Source: Fragum whitleyi
Taxonomy: Eukaryota > Mollusca > Bivalvia > Cardiida > Cardiidae
DNA length: 64,000 nucleotides
NCBI GenBank assembly: GCA_948146395.1
Contig: OX411551.1
Coordinates: 50,650,997 to 50,714,996 of the forward strand
Direction of reading: 5' to 3'
The translations under genes and the position numbers were made by a program. Positions 1-12,570 of the stretch are shown piece by piece (within the stretch, counting starts at the first letter, position 1; every line of letters starts with the position of its first letter). The notes beneath the pieces are model-generated. The model was given only the letters and a program-made list of their open reading frames with translations, was not told the DNA's origin and searched no databases.

Positions 1-389
1 TATGAATGAAATTGAATGAGTGTGTTGAGCGAGTTTTGAGTGAAATTAAAGGTAAGTAATCAAATATCGTTAATTTTGTTCAAGATGCACTAAATTAGCA
101 ATATTTGTTACCTCCCATTTATACAATAAACGTACTTTTCTGTTTATTTGTCATCGTGGACAAACCAGTCACTCCAAAATCCTTAACAGCTGAAACAATC
201 GTAAAGTACTTTGATCGGTTAGAATTAAACATATTTCCTATTGAACGATTTCGACGAGTTTTTTTTGGAGCTTGGAACGTTTTCGGTCGATTTGAGTGAA
301 TGTTTGGAATGAATGAACGGAGCGCTGAGTGAATGATATAGAATGATTTTGATCGGAATGAGTGTTAATTTCTCGATGTTTTAACTGTA
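1..389 (-). mobile_element. TACAGTTA-MITE, cut by window start
   Basis: Copy of the window's main MITE family (fully described at 5658-6100). The outer left end lies outside the window. GAATG/GAGTG word arrays, a weakened central hairpin (about 50-118) and the right terminal repeat ending AACTGTA at 389 are all visible. Confidence 0.85.
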
Positions 390-458
390 GTGTTTATTTT
401 TGTGGTGATGGATAGATTTTTCTGATCATGTCAGTTACATCTCTTGTCTTTATTATCT

Positions 459-1850
<1,392 letters not shown>

Positions 1851-2263
1851 TACAGTCAAACATCTTGAATTTGACAAGTTGGTTGATTATGAAATGATTT
1901 TTGAAAGAAATTGAATGAGCATATGGAGCGAGCTTTGAATGATACTTAAAGAACACGAAACAGTGTGTATAATTTCGTCCCAATGAACCTTTTTTCTATA
2001 AAATCTATTTTCTCGATTATGTGTATAAACGATCAAATTAAACGCTTCATAATCATCACCAGCCAATAATATAATGCAATTATTTGATAATTGAAATATT
2101 GATCATTTTAAACGATTTCGAGGCGTCTTTTTTTTCATTACTATTTCAGAACGTTTTTGGGCGATTGAAGTGAGCGTTTGGAATGAATGATTTGGGCGCC
2201 TATGGAACGATTTGAAGGGGTTTGATTTAGATGGGTGTCTATTTTATGATGAGATTAACTGTA
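1851..2263 (-). mobile_element. TACAGTTA-MITE, subfamily B, diverged
   Basis: Starts TACAGTCAAACATC and ends GATTAACTGTA, with GAATGAGC and GAATGAATG words near each end. The inner spacer carries the ACGCTTCATAATCATCACCA / CCAGCCAATAA type sequence that marks a second subfamily (also at 9820, 22860, 27020, 36895 and 39820). The central hairpin has decayed. Confidence 0.75.
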
Positions 2264-2274
2264 CATCATCATTT

Positions 2275-2323
2275 GAGTACGAAAACATGCAATTAAGGAC
2301 AGTGGTTCACGAATTACGTTGTA
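2275..2323 (+). repeat. Copy of the ~40 bp word from the (AT)n block
   Basis: Starting GTACGAAAACATGCAATTAA and ending CGAATTACGTTGTA, this matches about 892-940 almost perfectly, but here it is not followed by an AT run. It looks like the ancestral or undisturbed form of the unit scattered through the microsatellite. Confidence 0.85.
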
Positions 2324-2394
2324 TTGATACTGGTTTGTGACAATTTAAATGCTTTAGTAAACGATAATTATTCAATAAAAATCAAAAAGTCGAG

Positions 2395-2829
2395 TAATAG
2401 TTAAGAAAATCGTAAAATTAACACCCATTTCGACCAAAACCATTCTAATGACAGCGTTCCATCCATTCAAAACACTCACTCAAACCATTCATAAACGCCC
2501 CACAATCACTTAAAAAGATGAAATCAACAACTTTATTCAAAATGAAAATAGCTAGGAAAAAATCATTATTTCTCTGACATTATTGAAGTTGTAAGTGTAT
2601 GGTTAGTTCTTGAAAATTATGGAGCTATTATTAGAATATGTATGCATATTTTATTAAAGGGTGGTAATAAATATCACCAATTTTGTTCATCCTGGAGAAA
2701 ATGAACGACATTGGATTGAATCCCCTTTATTCCACCAAAAAATGAGTCAACCCTCTAATTCAATTTCATTCCAAAAAAAAATCCCCAAAATCTTTCACCT
2801 TATCAATTTCACGATGTTGTTAGCGATAT
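2395..2829 (+). mobile_element. TACAGTTA-MITE, full length
   Basis: The left end is decayed (TAATAGTTAAGAAAATCG) and the right end is TTTCACGATGTTGTTAGCGA. Forward CATTC/CACTC arrays and a degraded central hairpin beginning GGGTGGTAATAAATATCACC are visible. A 75-residue open frame over the hairpin is repeat sequence. Confidence 0.85.
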
Positions 2830-3292
2830 ACAAGAAAAATGACCTAAAACTCTATCACGCAAGATACAGAATCCTAAGGAATCATTGAATCTGCTTTGAT
2901 TTATGCAGCTACCGATTTGCATATACTAGGAAATATCAATGGTATCCTAGAATATCTCTTCTCATGAATATTTCCTGTTTATTGTCATAATTCTTCATAA
3001 AAGATTCATGAGCATTGTTGAGGGATCATTTGGCTCTTTGCATGTAAGAACACCATAACGACAGGGCTGACTTTTAGAAGATATTCCTTAATAGATGGCG
3101 TAATGAAATAAGCGAGTTTTGTATGTTACACGTCAGAATTTTCATACATAGCATTTTGCAATATACATGTATGAGGGGACTTGATGGACGTGGTGCCATG
3201 CATTTGCAGAATTGTTGAGAGATATTTTACCAAAGTTTCTACCTTACATATTAGTTACTGTTCTTGAAACAGATTTGCCCCTAAGTCAGCCA
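2830..3292. other. Stretch without recognised feature
   Basis: AT-rich, multiple stops in all frames, no repeat recognised. Confidence 0.5.
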
Positions 3293-3367
3293 GCCGCCGT
3301 CATAGCACAATCAGTAGCACGTTAGACTGTCAATCTTACGGTCTCGGGTTCGATCCCAGAAGGCGGC
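3293..3367 (+). tRNA. tRNA-Asp(GUC)-like sequence, probably a SINE head or pseudogene
   Basis: A 75 nt cloverleaf can be drawn. The acceptor stem is GCCGCCG against AGGCGGC (6 of 7 pairs), the anticodon loop is CTGTCAA with GTC at positions 34-36, and the T arm contains GGGTTCGATCCCA, a B-box match. The D-arm/A-box region (TAGCACAATCAGTAGC) is weaker and the anticodon stem has a mismatch. The same 75 nt architecture heads the SINE at 58449, so this is more likely SINE-derived than a working tRNA gene. Confidence 0.45.
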
Positions 3368-3382
3368 AGTTACATGTAGTAT

Positions 3383-3440
3383 AGCCCGGAACTCTAGATT
3401 GACAGTCCTGCGAGCTACCAACTGCGCTACGATGGCGGCT
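3383..3440 (-). other. Truncated tRNA-like sequence, inverted against its neighbour
   Basis: Read on the minus strand it runs GCCGCCATCGTAGCGCAGTT, then GACTGTCAATCTAGAG, and breaks off at the start of the T arm. It has a good A box and the same GTC-type anticodon loop as 3293-3367. The pair lies in opposite directions 15 bp apart and could fold into one long hairpin. Confidence 0.5.
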
Positions 3441-3639
3441 CACATATGTTTATATATATAAAACGATCTTATATTATTACCTATAGGACGAAATTCGGAT
3501 TGTGAAACAATCGCCTGTGAATTGGAAGAGATAAATATGGATTTCTGGTCATTCTGTTATTTCTCTGACCAGAACTATCATTTACTTACATCCATACCTC
3601 GCCTTCTCCTTCTACCCTCCTAGATTAACCAATCTAGAT

Positions 3640-3994
3640 CCATAACTAAATAATCCATTAATTCCATTTAAAAACGCTCAAAAATCATGAAAAGATAAGA
3701 TCAACATCTAAATTCAGAAAAAAAATATACATCAATAAATAATTCGCGACTTTATTGAAATTTAAAGCGTCTGATATGTTCTTGAAGAAATATGAAGTTA
3801 TTTATAGCGCTTGTAGGCATCTTTTATGAAAGGTAGGTAACAAATATAGCTTTTTTATCCTGAACAAAAAAAAGCGATATTTATTTACCTTCCTTTAATT
3901 TCACTCAAAACTTTCTCATCACACCCATTCAATTCTATTCCAAAACCAATACAAAATCAATTATCTTGTCAATTTCACGATGTGTTTAACTGTA
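3640..3994 (+). mobile_element. TACAGTTA-MITE, left end missing
   Basis: Begins inside the left CATTC array (CCATTAATTCCATTTAAAAA) and keeps the spacer GCGTCTGATATGTTCTTGAA, a degraded hairpin and an intact right end (TTTCACGATGTGTTTAACTG). Confidence 0.8.
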
Positions 3995-5657
3995 CGTCTA
4001 CAACACTTTCCAAGTCTTGATTGTTGCTTTTACTCGTTATATAATGTAGCTGTACATCATGTTCTGAATTCCTGATACAAAAAAAAGTTTGTGAACGTTT
4101 GGAAACTGTTCTTCGGAATGCACGTTGGCACACATGCAAAGCTGGGTAACATTTTCAAACAGTACCTCAACGTTCACATATTCAACACATTGCTGGTTTC
4201 GTCGGATCTGGTTTAGTCTAAATTTCTTCTTTTCAAAGTCTTTTTAGCTAGCAAAGCGTCAGCAGTGCCGGCTTAAGTAAACATACACCATTTTGAGGAA
4301 GTCTCAAAGTCCAAATGAGTGCAAACTGCCTCTCGCAGCATAACCACTTAACCAATGAATGCTTTCGCCATAAAAAGTAGTTCTCCCGTAATGTTGCATA
4401 CCTATGTCTACAGATTCAACCCCCTCATACTTTAAGTTCGTAAGGGCAAATCGGGCTTATGGTGAGGTGTGTGATCATTTGATGTCCGTCGTACGTCGTT
4501 CGTCATCAACTCTCATTAGCGTTTATCGTCAGACCCCACCCGATTTTGGCCTTCTTTGTTCTATATAAAATTGCTCAACATTCATCTTCTGCAGCACATT
4601 CCACAGCACTTCTCTTGTATATTACGTCACTAGCGCTTCATCTACATTCATAGATCGATCTTTTGAGACTAAGAATACTGGGCCAAACCAGGTTATGTTT
4701 TTGGCTATACAAGCAAGAGTAAAGGCACCGTCTTTTACAACGCATGAAGAGAACAGTTAGTTCTGGTACACCCTCGTCCTTTATCAGTCCTCCCGGAAAG
4801 GAAATTGTGCCAAAAAGACCGAACCAAGCGTTATATTAAAGAAGAAATTCCAGTGAGGTAACTCCTTATATCATGGGGGCGACGATTCATGAATATTGGA
4901 TAGTAATGTTTGTCAGGTTATTAATATGAACCGTATGAATTAAATTTTGAAATATTCCACATGAAAACAGGAGAAAAGGATACCTGTTGACACTTTCTTT
5001 GTTTAAATTCTAGGGGCCATACATTTAGCGCATTTATGATGAAACTTGTTGAGTATGTTAGTCAAAATGATAAAATCTTCTGAAAAAACAACCTTCATCT
5101 GAAAATACAAACGTAGGGACATGAAAATTTAAATTTGGCTAACCTGTCATGAACAATGGACAGAATACTTTTTTATGTCAGAAAGGGGACTCAATTAGAA
5201 AATGAGAACATTTGAACAGAAAAAATGGAAAGAAAAATCGGAGTTTATGAGAAATTTTTCACACTCACGGTTGTACAGTGTATTGGAATGTGGATTTCCA
5301 AGAAATTCACATGAGTGCTAAGTAATGACTTAGCTTGACCAGAATTTTTACTATGCACACTACATTGTACGGTCACTCGGATGAACTATATTCAAATAAG
5401 AACTGATTCGAAATTACGCTTTTTAACTCCGCGCTTTATCTTAATCCTGATTTTGTATCATACTAAATTTTTAAAATGAAGATTACTTAAATATCTATTC
5501 TTTGCTAGCTTTCAGTACTTTCGGTACTTTGATTTTAACTTATTCTTGTTATCAATTATAACTTCTACAAATAGAAGTCGAAGTCAACATGTTATTTTAC
5601 CCGTATTGCGATCTTTTCCTAATTTTTGCTTCATGAATAAGATAAAACTGTTTGTGA
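3995..5657. other. 1.6 kb without recognised feature
   Basis: No ORF above background, RNA gene or recognised repeat was seen. An AGCGTTTATCGTC/CGTCGTACGTCG-like patch near 4485-4515 may be a relic of the CGTCC-rich repeat class but is too short to assign. Confidence 0.5.
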
Positions 5658-6100
5658 TACAGTTAAAAACATCGTGAAATTGACAAGGTGAATGATTTTG
5701 GAATGATTAAGGAATGAAATTGAATGAGTGTGTGGAGCGACTTTTGAGTGAATTGAATGGGAGGTAATCCAGTATTGCAAATTTTGTTCAGGATGAACAA
5801 AATTAGCAATATCGATTGCCTCCCTTTAATAAAATATACAAACAAGTTCTATTGATAGCTCCCTATATCTTCAAGAACCTATCAAAGGCTTACAATTTCT
5901 ATTAAATAAGCGAAATCCCGATTTTTTCGCCTAGCTATTATTATTTTGAACGAAGTTGTTGTTATATGTTTTTCAGTGAGTTTGGAGCGTTGTTGAATGG
6001 TTTGAGTGAGTGTTTGGAATGAATGAATGGAGCGCTGAGTGAGCGGTTTAGAATGGTTTTGATTGAGGTGAATGTCAATTTCACGATGTAATTAACTGTA
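5658..6100 (-). mobile_element. TACAGTTA-MITE, reference full-length copy
   Basis: This 443 bp copy shows the family structure. It is bounded by TA at each end. The left terminal repeat reads TACAGTTAAAAACATCGTGA and the right end reads TTTCACGATGTAATTAACTG then TA, its reverse complement with few differences. Next to each end are arrays of GAATG/GAGTG words (CATTC/CACTC on the other strand), all pointing the same way. An off-centre hairpin runs about 5758-5823 with arms GGGAGGTAATCC and GATTGCCTCCC around TTTTGTTCA/TGAACAAAA. There is no ORF, so it must be mobilised in trans. TA ends plus a CAGT start fit Tc1/mariner; that class call is inference. Confidence 0.9.
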
Positions 6101-6235
6101 CTGATACTCCCATTTCAATTGAATTGCAAAACGGTTCGAAGTCAGTCACATTGCTTATTTATAAAAAAAAAACTTGGAATCCCTACATTTTCAGATAAGC
6201 CGTGTGATTGACTACAGAAAAGAGATTTCTCAAAT

Positions 6236-6400
6236 GAATCAATTCATAATTGGACCCAAGCCGGAAAGATCTGTCGACAAACCATTTCATATCACGTAAT
6301 TCCCTCTCCTTGTCCTATCACAACGAACAAACAAAACATGTAAACAACATGAAAAAAAATAACAAAGACATGAAATATCCAAAAAAGTCATTTTCCTGAC
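6236..6400 (+). repeat. Dispersed repeat shared with 14391-14662 and 19444-19715
   Basis: The segment containing AAGCCGGAAAGA, TCGACAAACCATTTCAT and ACGTAATT matches the two copies inside the 5 kb duplication with moderate divergence. No termini could be defined and the class is unknown. Confidence 0.55.
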
Positions 6401-7980
6401 AATTCCTTGGTTGCGCAACAGAAAAGGTTTATAATATAATCTGCATTTTTGTAAATTTTCAAGTTTTCGGTATATGATAAAACTTGTATAGGTATAAAGA
6501 AATTAAATCTACCATCTTAAATGAGAGAAAAGATGCCTTATTATATACTGAACAATAAAAATAACGCATCACTTTTCAATGACAAATTATTTTACCCTGA
6601 AATCGATCAATTTACTGATATGACATTACTTTAGTTTGGCCAACCACTAGGTACACAATTGCGATTAAATTTATTCCCAAACTCATACTCAGTTGATTAA
6701 AAACACTTGAATGTGTCGTGATAAACATGTTTTCTGCTCGTGCATCAGACCGAATGCATATAACGATTATAAAGATGGTCGAGTATTACAGAAAATACAG
6801 GTGGCAATGAAAAACAGTAAAGACATTTATCAGATAAAGCAAAGTCTTAGAGTTTGGCGGTAGCGAAAAATTGAATTTCGGAACGCCATTGCGCATAGTC
6901 AAATGGAACTGATTCATTAAATCAAGGATACTTGCAACTGCCATGAGGGACAATAACTGGCCTATTGTAAGGTTAAAACATCGCTTTTAACAGCTCTCGG
7001 AACCATACTTTGGATGCTGACACGATGAGGAGGCAGAATTATAAGGTGGTATGACCGGAAATTCTTACTCACTCTATGTTATAGTTTTTCAGGTTTTAGT
7101 GGACTATTGATGACAGTGAAACACAAAAATTATGAATCTGAGCCGGGTATCTAATCCTTCAGTAGCTATAGCCATATGTAACATTCCATGAGCAAGTCAA
7201 TGTTATGGTCCATTCAGCTCATCCAACTTTGGACTTTCTTCGTAAACACCGTTTTTAAGTGATATGAATGTCTTATCTTTCACCGACTTGACTTATCTCA
7301 ATATCTAGCACGTCAAATACGGGCTTGCAATGAGAGTCAAAAAAGAGCACGAAAACCCAAGGTTTTGAGTCAGATTGAGACAGCACGCACAGCTAATGGA
7401 TAGTCATATTGGGAGTAGATATACTTGATATATTCAGAAATCCACGTGTCAGACGTTCTTTGGGTGCAATTTTGCACATGGATTCACGCGCTAGTGACTT
7501 TTACTGAGCAATGGAAACCTTCTCTAATTTCAATATGTTTCATTAGGGGGGTGTCACCTTTATTAGAGTGTCACTCTTCAATGCACATGTATACGTTGTC
7601 GACCTTTTTGACACAAATCAATAATTGCTGAACATTTATTTTCAAATAACCATTCTTTCAAACTTTATATTATGAAACGAGTAATTTATTAAAAATGAAG
7701 CGATGCTTAATTTTGTTGTTCAGTATAGTAACATATCTTACACATATAATATACTGACTCTCATAAAAATGGCCTCACCAAAATTTTGAAAGAACTTTTT
7801 TCCTATTGGCAGAAGACAATAATTTTATCTATAAATTTGAACTATAGCCTAAACTCTACACAGCCTGCTATCACAAACTCTCTTCAAACTCGTGATTCCC
7901 ATGATAAGTTTGGCGTAAGGTTTTACTCGTGCGCCCCGTGCGACTTGGAGAAATGATTTTGTTTTTCGAAACCTGTACAC
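6401..7980. other. 1.6 kb without recognised feature
   Basis: No supported gene or repeat. A 68-residue open frame at 7425-7631 has no recognisable motif and is of chance length for this composition. Confidence 0.5.
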
Positions 7981-8049
7981 GTGCCTTCGTTAGTCAAAAA
8001 ACAACTCGCAATTCATCCAAGAAGGATAAAAATAGTCATATCCATAATG

Positions 8050-8908
8050 CCAATGTTAAAAAATGAAGAACGTGCACGCTTTTTAGGCATGCTAGAAATA
8101 CGCAGTTCCCAAGATCATGTCGCTATACGTTTTAACTCAGTTCCCAAGATCATGTCGCTAGACGTTTTAACTATCAAGATTAACGATAGTGAATTTGGTT
8201 CGACGTGTGAACGCCACAGGAAGTCTTCAGGACAGGCGTAGATCTGGTAGGCATCGCTCAATATTTGTAAGTCAAGATAACTTCGTGACCGTTTTTCAAC
8301 GGCTACATCAACATCTGCAGCCGTTGTTGGTAATCACGGTAGGAACATTAGTGCAAACACAGAAGGAAGCCGATTACGTGAACGTGGGGTATGTGCAGGA
8401 GGCTTTATCGTGACATGATACTTTCACCACGTCATTGTCAACAACGTCACAAATGGGCTCAAAATAACATCGGACGGCGATGGCCGACAGTTGTGTTCAG
8501 TGACGAGTCAAGGTTCAATCTTTCACATGCCGGCGGACGCGTTTGGAGATATCGACCTCGAAATGAACGCTATGTGCGTAATTGTGTTTTAGAGCATAAC
8601 CGCTTCGGTGGTGGCGGGGTTATGGAGTGGGTCGCCATCAACCATCCATTCAAAACGGACCTGGTTGTTGTTGTTGAAGGCAATTTGAATGCCAGGGCTA
8701 CATAAACCACGTTTTACAGTCTGTTGTCCAATCCCTATTTCGCCGAGAACCTGGACTCACATTCATGCATGATAATGCACGTCCACACACGGCGCGTATC
8801 ACCACAAATTTCCCCCAAGCCAATAATATTGGCGTTCTGCCATGGCCAGCCAACTCACCGGACTGCAATCCAATCAAGCACATGTGGGATATCATGTGCG
8901 ATATGTGA
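8050..8908 (+). pseudogene. Tc1-like transposase relic
   Basis: This is decayed DDE/D transposase of the Tc1 family, which would act in the nucleus on its own transposon's terminal repeats. Fragments appear in family order across shifted frames. First comes an N-terminal helix-turn-helix part (NEERARFLGML, then RRVNATGSLQDRRRSGR). The first catalytic Asp lies in FSDESRFNL (about 8498-8515), followed by an NERYVRNCVLEHNRFGGGGV block. The second Asp lies in MHDNARPHTARI (about 8765-8790), then LPWPANSPDCNPIKHMWD. Where the family has NPIEH the third catalytic acid is Lys. Frames break near 8103-8172 (35 bp duplication), around 8391 and near 8695, and a TGA ends it at 8908. No paired termini were found. 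It is inactive. Confidence 0.85.
8103..8172 (+). repeat. 35 bp tandem duplication inside the transposase relic
   Basis: Two adjacent 35 bp copies (8103-8137 and 8138-8172), beginning CAGTTCCCAAGATCATGTCG, differ at one base. Thirty-five is not a multiple of three, so the duplication itself shifts the transposase frame. Confidence 0.9.
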
Positions 8909-9607
8909 GGCGTTATTTATGACAGTCAGTTTACAAGGTTGTTTACTGTTCATTGTTCACTACTTTATTTGTGGACGAAATTTTAAGACATGATTATCGT
9001 AAGATTAGCTCTCGTCCCACTGATCTGAAGTATTGTAAAATGAGTTAAATTCAAAAAGAGAAAGATATGTTTTTGAGAATATGGGATGTAATGGGGTAGG
9101 ATGCAATTTTAAATTGTGAGTATTTTACCGTTTTAAACTCAACAATAACTGACTGTCTGAGAGCCAGGCTTTGCAGAATAACTACAATGGCAGTTCCTCA
9201 TAATTAATGCATTTATCATCCAAAGTTTGTAACCATTACGTTTGCAAATAATTAAACCACCAAGTGTTGTCTCATTATGAGATCATCGTCTTTGACGAAA
9301 ATTCTGAAAGTCTCCACTTCCTTTCTTTTTAGGGCCGCCAAAACATTAGTTTGTGAAAGGAATTGCAACTTGTTTACTCGTTAGAAACACTGACAGCACA
9401 GCTTGTCCTGTCAAAGACAGCTTTCTTTAGCCTTGAAAATCCCTTTGTGTAGGTCACATATCGCAATCAAACCAGACAAACATTCCTAGAAAACGACAAA
9501 TAGATGCAGTACATGTTTTTATTTTTCACTTCATTTGATGCAAATGTCTGAATGCGTTTCTTTGTCTTATTTCACATATACACATATGTTCCCTTTTAAA
9601 AATGAAA
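8909..9607. other. Stretch without recognised feature
   Basis: Likely includes the 3' flank of the Tc1 relic, but no inverted terminal repeat could be matched to the 5' side. Confidence 0.45.
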
Positions 9608-9862
9608 TACAGTTAACATCATAGTAAAAATTGACAAGAAAACCAATTTTGAATCAATAAGAGGTGAAATTAAATAAGTGTGTGAGTTTAAATTGAAATT
9701 AATGGGAAGTATTACAACTTCGACAATTACGTTCAAATTTGACGAAATTATCGGATTTTTTATTACCTCCGTTAAAGTTAAAAGTTGAGTAAAAAGAAAT
9801 CATATAGAGGGTCTAACTAAACGCTTAAAATCCACACCAGCCAATAAAATTATAGAATCATT
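9608..9862 (-). mobile_element. TACAGTTA-MITE subfamily B, right part lost
   Basis: Starts TACAGTTAACATCATAGT and keeps a worn hairpin region ending TATTACCTCC. It stops in the subfamily B spacer (AACGCTTAAAATCCACACCA) where the next MITE begins. The second copy therefore inserted into this one or replaced its right half. Confidence 0.75.
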
Positions 9863-10275
9863 TACAATTAACATCATCATGAAATTGTCAAGGTGAGTGA
9901 TTTTGGAATTATTTAATGAAATAGAATGAGCGCGAAGAGTGAGTTTTGAGTGAAACTAAAGGGAGGTAAACCAATATCGCCTATTTTGTTCTGGATGAAC
10001 AAAATTAACGATATTTATTACCTCCCTCTAATGAAATAATAAATAAAGTCCTATAAATAGCTTTCTTTTGCTTCAAGAACCAATCAGACAATTATCATTT
10101 CATTTATGTCAATGAAATCGCGATTTCTTCGCCAATTTATTTTGGATTTAGTGATTTTTGGAGCGTTTTTAAATGGTTTGAGTGAGTGTTTGGAATGGAT
10201 GGATGGGGCGCTGAGTGGACGATTTAGAATGGTTTTGAGTGAAACGAATGTCAGTTTGACGATGTAAATAACTTA
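9863..10275 (-). mobile_element. TACAGTTA-MITE, full length, abutting another copy
   Basis: Begins TACAATTAACATCATCATGA. It has a well-kept hairpin at about 9959-10025 (GGGAGGTAAACC ... TTATTACCTCCC) and ends CAGTTTGACGATGTAAATAA. The upstream breakpoint of the 5 kb duplication lies inside its right GAGTG array at about 10180. Confidence 0.85.
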
Positions 10276-10359
10276 AAATTTGTTCGATTTGGATAAAAGA
10301 ACGGGTGCTCAGTTTAAACATTTTCGAAGTGTATTGAAGAATTTAGGATCCGTTTTTGA

Positions 10360-10470
10360 CTGGTTGGAGTGAGTGTTTAGAATGAATGATTGGACCGCTA
10401 ATCGAGTGATTTGGTTGGAATGGTTTTTATCGAAATGAGTGTCAATTTGACGATGCGATTGACCTATATA
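10360..10470 (-). mobile_element. TACAGTTA-MITE right-end fragment
   Basis: GAGTGAGTGTTTAGAATGAA words followed by TGTCAATTTGACGATGCGAT, the right terminal repeat in worn form. The same fragment sits at 15412-15522. The 74-residue minus-strand open frame that overlaps it in both copies is repeat-derived. Confidence 0.75.
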
Positions 10471-10534
10471 ATTTGAGGAATGGATGTAAACGGGCTTTAC
10501 AGAATCCACCCAGAAACAATTGTTATTATCCATG

Positions 10535-10903
10535 ATTAATGCCCTGGCAGGGCGGAGCCTAAATAACGGTTCGTTGCACTCAAGGTTAAGGGAAATCAGC
10601 TTTTATCTAAAATAATCTACATCTAAAGAGAATCGACATAAATTACCCGAGACCTTAAATCGTGGCTTTGTAACCAAATCCTCGTAACTTCAGCTTAATC
10701 AAGCTGAAGTTACGAGGGCTTGGTAACCAAACGATGAAATGTGTTCACTCTCTCAAAGCACGTGAATCCTTTAGGTTTTAGGATACAGTTATTTGCACAA
10801 GTTAACGATGATTACCGACTAAAATTTGAAAGAACCCAAACTATTGAAAAGCAAACTCGCCAAATTACGTCACGGTTAAGCCCCGTCCTGCCAGTGCATT
10901 AAT
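10535..10903. mobile_element. Palindromic MITE with ATTAATGC...CTGGCAGG ends
   Basis: The inverted ends are ATTAATGCCCTGGCAGGGCG on the left and, read from the right, ATTAATGCACTGGCAGGACG. At 10680-10717 there is a perfect 17 bp-stem hairpin (CCTCGTAACTTCAGCTT / AAGCTGAAGTTACGAGG). The 369 bp element has no ORF. The copy at 15587-15955 is part of the segmental duplication. Confidence 0.8.
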
Positions 10904-11029
10904 TACGCAGAATACCAAATCAAATATTTCTAACCGTTCATTATGACTATATTTAAACTGATGAAAAGAAACACTTTAATTTTTGTTTTTGATGTACCAA
11001 TCGTCCAAAATGGCTTTGGTTTAATCTAA

Positions 11030-11175
11030 AAATACAATTAAACATCATGAACTTGAAAAAATAAATGATTGTTCGAAATCACATTGAATGAGTACGATGG
11101 GCCAGTTATGTTTTAAATTAATACAAAATCGTTAATGAAGATGATTCAATTGGTTTTCTGATAGGTTTGAGTGTT
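11030..11175 (-). mobile_element. TACAGTTA-MITE left-end fragment
   Basis: TACAATTAAACATCATGAAC followed by AATGATTGTTCGAAATCACA and TGAATGAG. Only the left terminal repeat and first words remain. Confidence 0.6.
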
Positions 11176-11332
11176 TTATAAGAACCGGGATCCCGACATT
11201 ATGTAATAAGTACCTGTTCGAAGAAGAATTTCAGAAAGATGATATCTTATCGAGGCCGCAGTGTTGAATCACGGCTCTAATTGGGTAAGTGATGAGCGCC
11301 ACGGTTGTTCATATAATTAAACACAATAAATA

Positions 11333-11380
11333 GGGAATTTTACATGCACTTTTTAACGTTTAAGTGCATGTAAAATTCCC
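11333..11380. repeat. Perfect 19 bp-stem hairpin
   Basis: GGGAATTTTACATGCACTT and its exact complement are separated by a 10 nt loop. The second copy is at 16385-16432. It could act as a cruciform or small-RNA hairpin; nothing nearby shows a use. Confidence 0.85.
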
Positions 11381-12404
11381 AAGCTGTGTTGGAATTATTG
11401 TTTACTTCTAAGAGACTTTTTGTATCTTCGCCTTATGTTGCTTTTCTTTTAGTGCAATTAACGGTCCGTCGACAGCCAAAGTATTTTAGACAAATACGCT
11501 TGAGGCACCAAAAGACTTTATTTATATGTAAAGATTACCAAGAAGTTTCTTATTTCATAGAAAAATGTTAAAATATCGATAACTAAACCTTTGGCAATGT
11601 AAGCATTTGATACGTTGTCGTTAGACTGGATGAGAATGTAAAGGTTGATAATCTTTTTTTTCTAATATTACTGGTGTATCGCCGTTGTTTAGCCTGGAAA
11701 GATATATTTTAAATTCAAATTAGCCATTGACCTACGATTTTTCGGGTCCTTTGGCGCCGTAATTGCTGTAAATGAGCTTTGCTAGGCTTCTGTTACAGCC
11801 ATTATGATGTTGCCAATATTTTTCTGTCCTTTCTTTTTTATCAACCTGAAATATTCTTTGCAGTCTTTTGTTGTCCTACAAACGTAGTATAATATGCATG
11901 ATATAGGCGATTCCCTCCCTCTATTTTGATATTTAAAAACGCTTTAAAAGAATTTTGTAGTTCCCGCACGTATTGGGGCTTTGTGTCGGGTTCAACGCTC
12001 GAACGTTATTCCGGGTCATTATAGTATCTTGATGACGTCAACGTTACCTTGACGTCGTGTATAATGATTGAATTCATAGGATTCTTCTGATGAAAATGGT
12101 TGTGCCGCTGAAAGCTAGTAATATTATCATCATTTAATAAATTACAAAAAAATAGCCAATGCATCCTGGAAGATCTCCAATATTCTTGAGTGTGATTTGT
12201 CTAAGATTTCCCCGAAATAATTCGGCCAACACATGCAAAACAGTAATTACATCTTTCGGTATCGTCGATATTTCTTTAAGATTTTGTATCTCATGACCGC
12301 AAATTACAGATAATATCGTCATGCTTAAAAGGGTAATGTGCCTTGTTGTATAAAGAGTATAGCATACAGTCACGGGATGTTAGGGGACACAGATTTTTAA
12401 GTCT
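11381..12404. other. Stretch without recognised feature in duplicated unit
   Basis: Short open frames on both strands (11386-11571 plus, 12134-12373 minus) recur in copy 2 but show no motif and no codon-level constraint. A TGACGTCA-type patch (GATGACGTCAACG ... TTGACGTCG) occurs near 12032-12057. Confidence 0.5.
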
Positions 12405-12570
12405 TTACGGTAAATAACATTGTGAAATTGACTCGCATTCCGAACAAAACCATTCCAAATCTATTACTCAGCGCTCCATTCGTTCATTCAAAGCACTCAC
12501 ACAAACCATTCAATATCCCTCCAAGATCACTTAAGAGATGAGATCAAAAAATATTTCAAAATAAAAATCA
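12405..12570 (+). mobile_element. TACAGTTA-MITE left half
   Basis: The terminal repeat is reduced to AACATTGTGAAATTGACTCG, followed by CATTCC/CACTC words as far as CAAAATAAAAATCAC. The element that begins at 12571 replaces the rest. Confidence 0.8.

Noticed and set aside
12032..12060. CRE-like TGACGTCA regulatory cluster
   Set aside because: No gene nearby to regulate and the match is short; similar GACGTCA occurs inside an unrelated MITE at 39445 and 39470.
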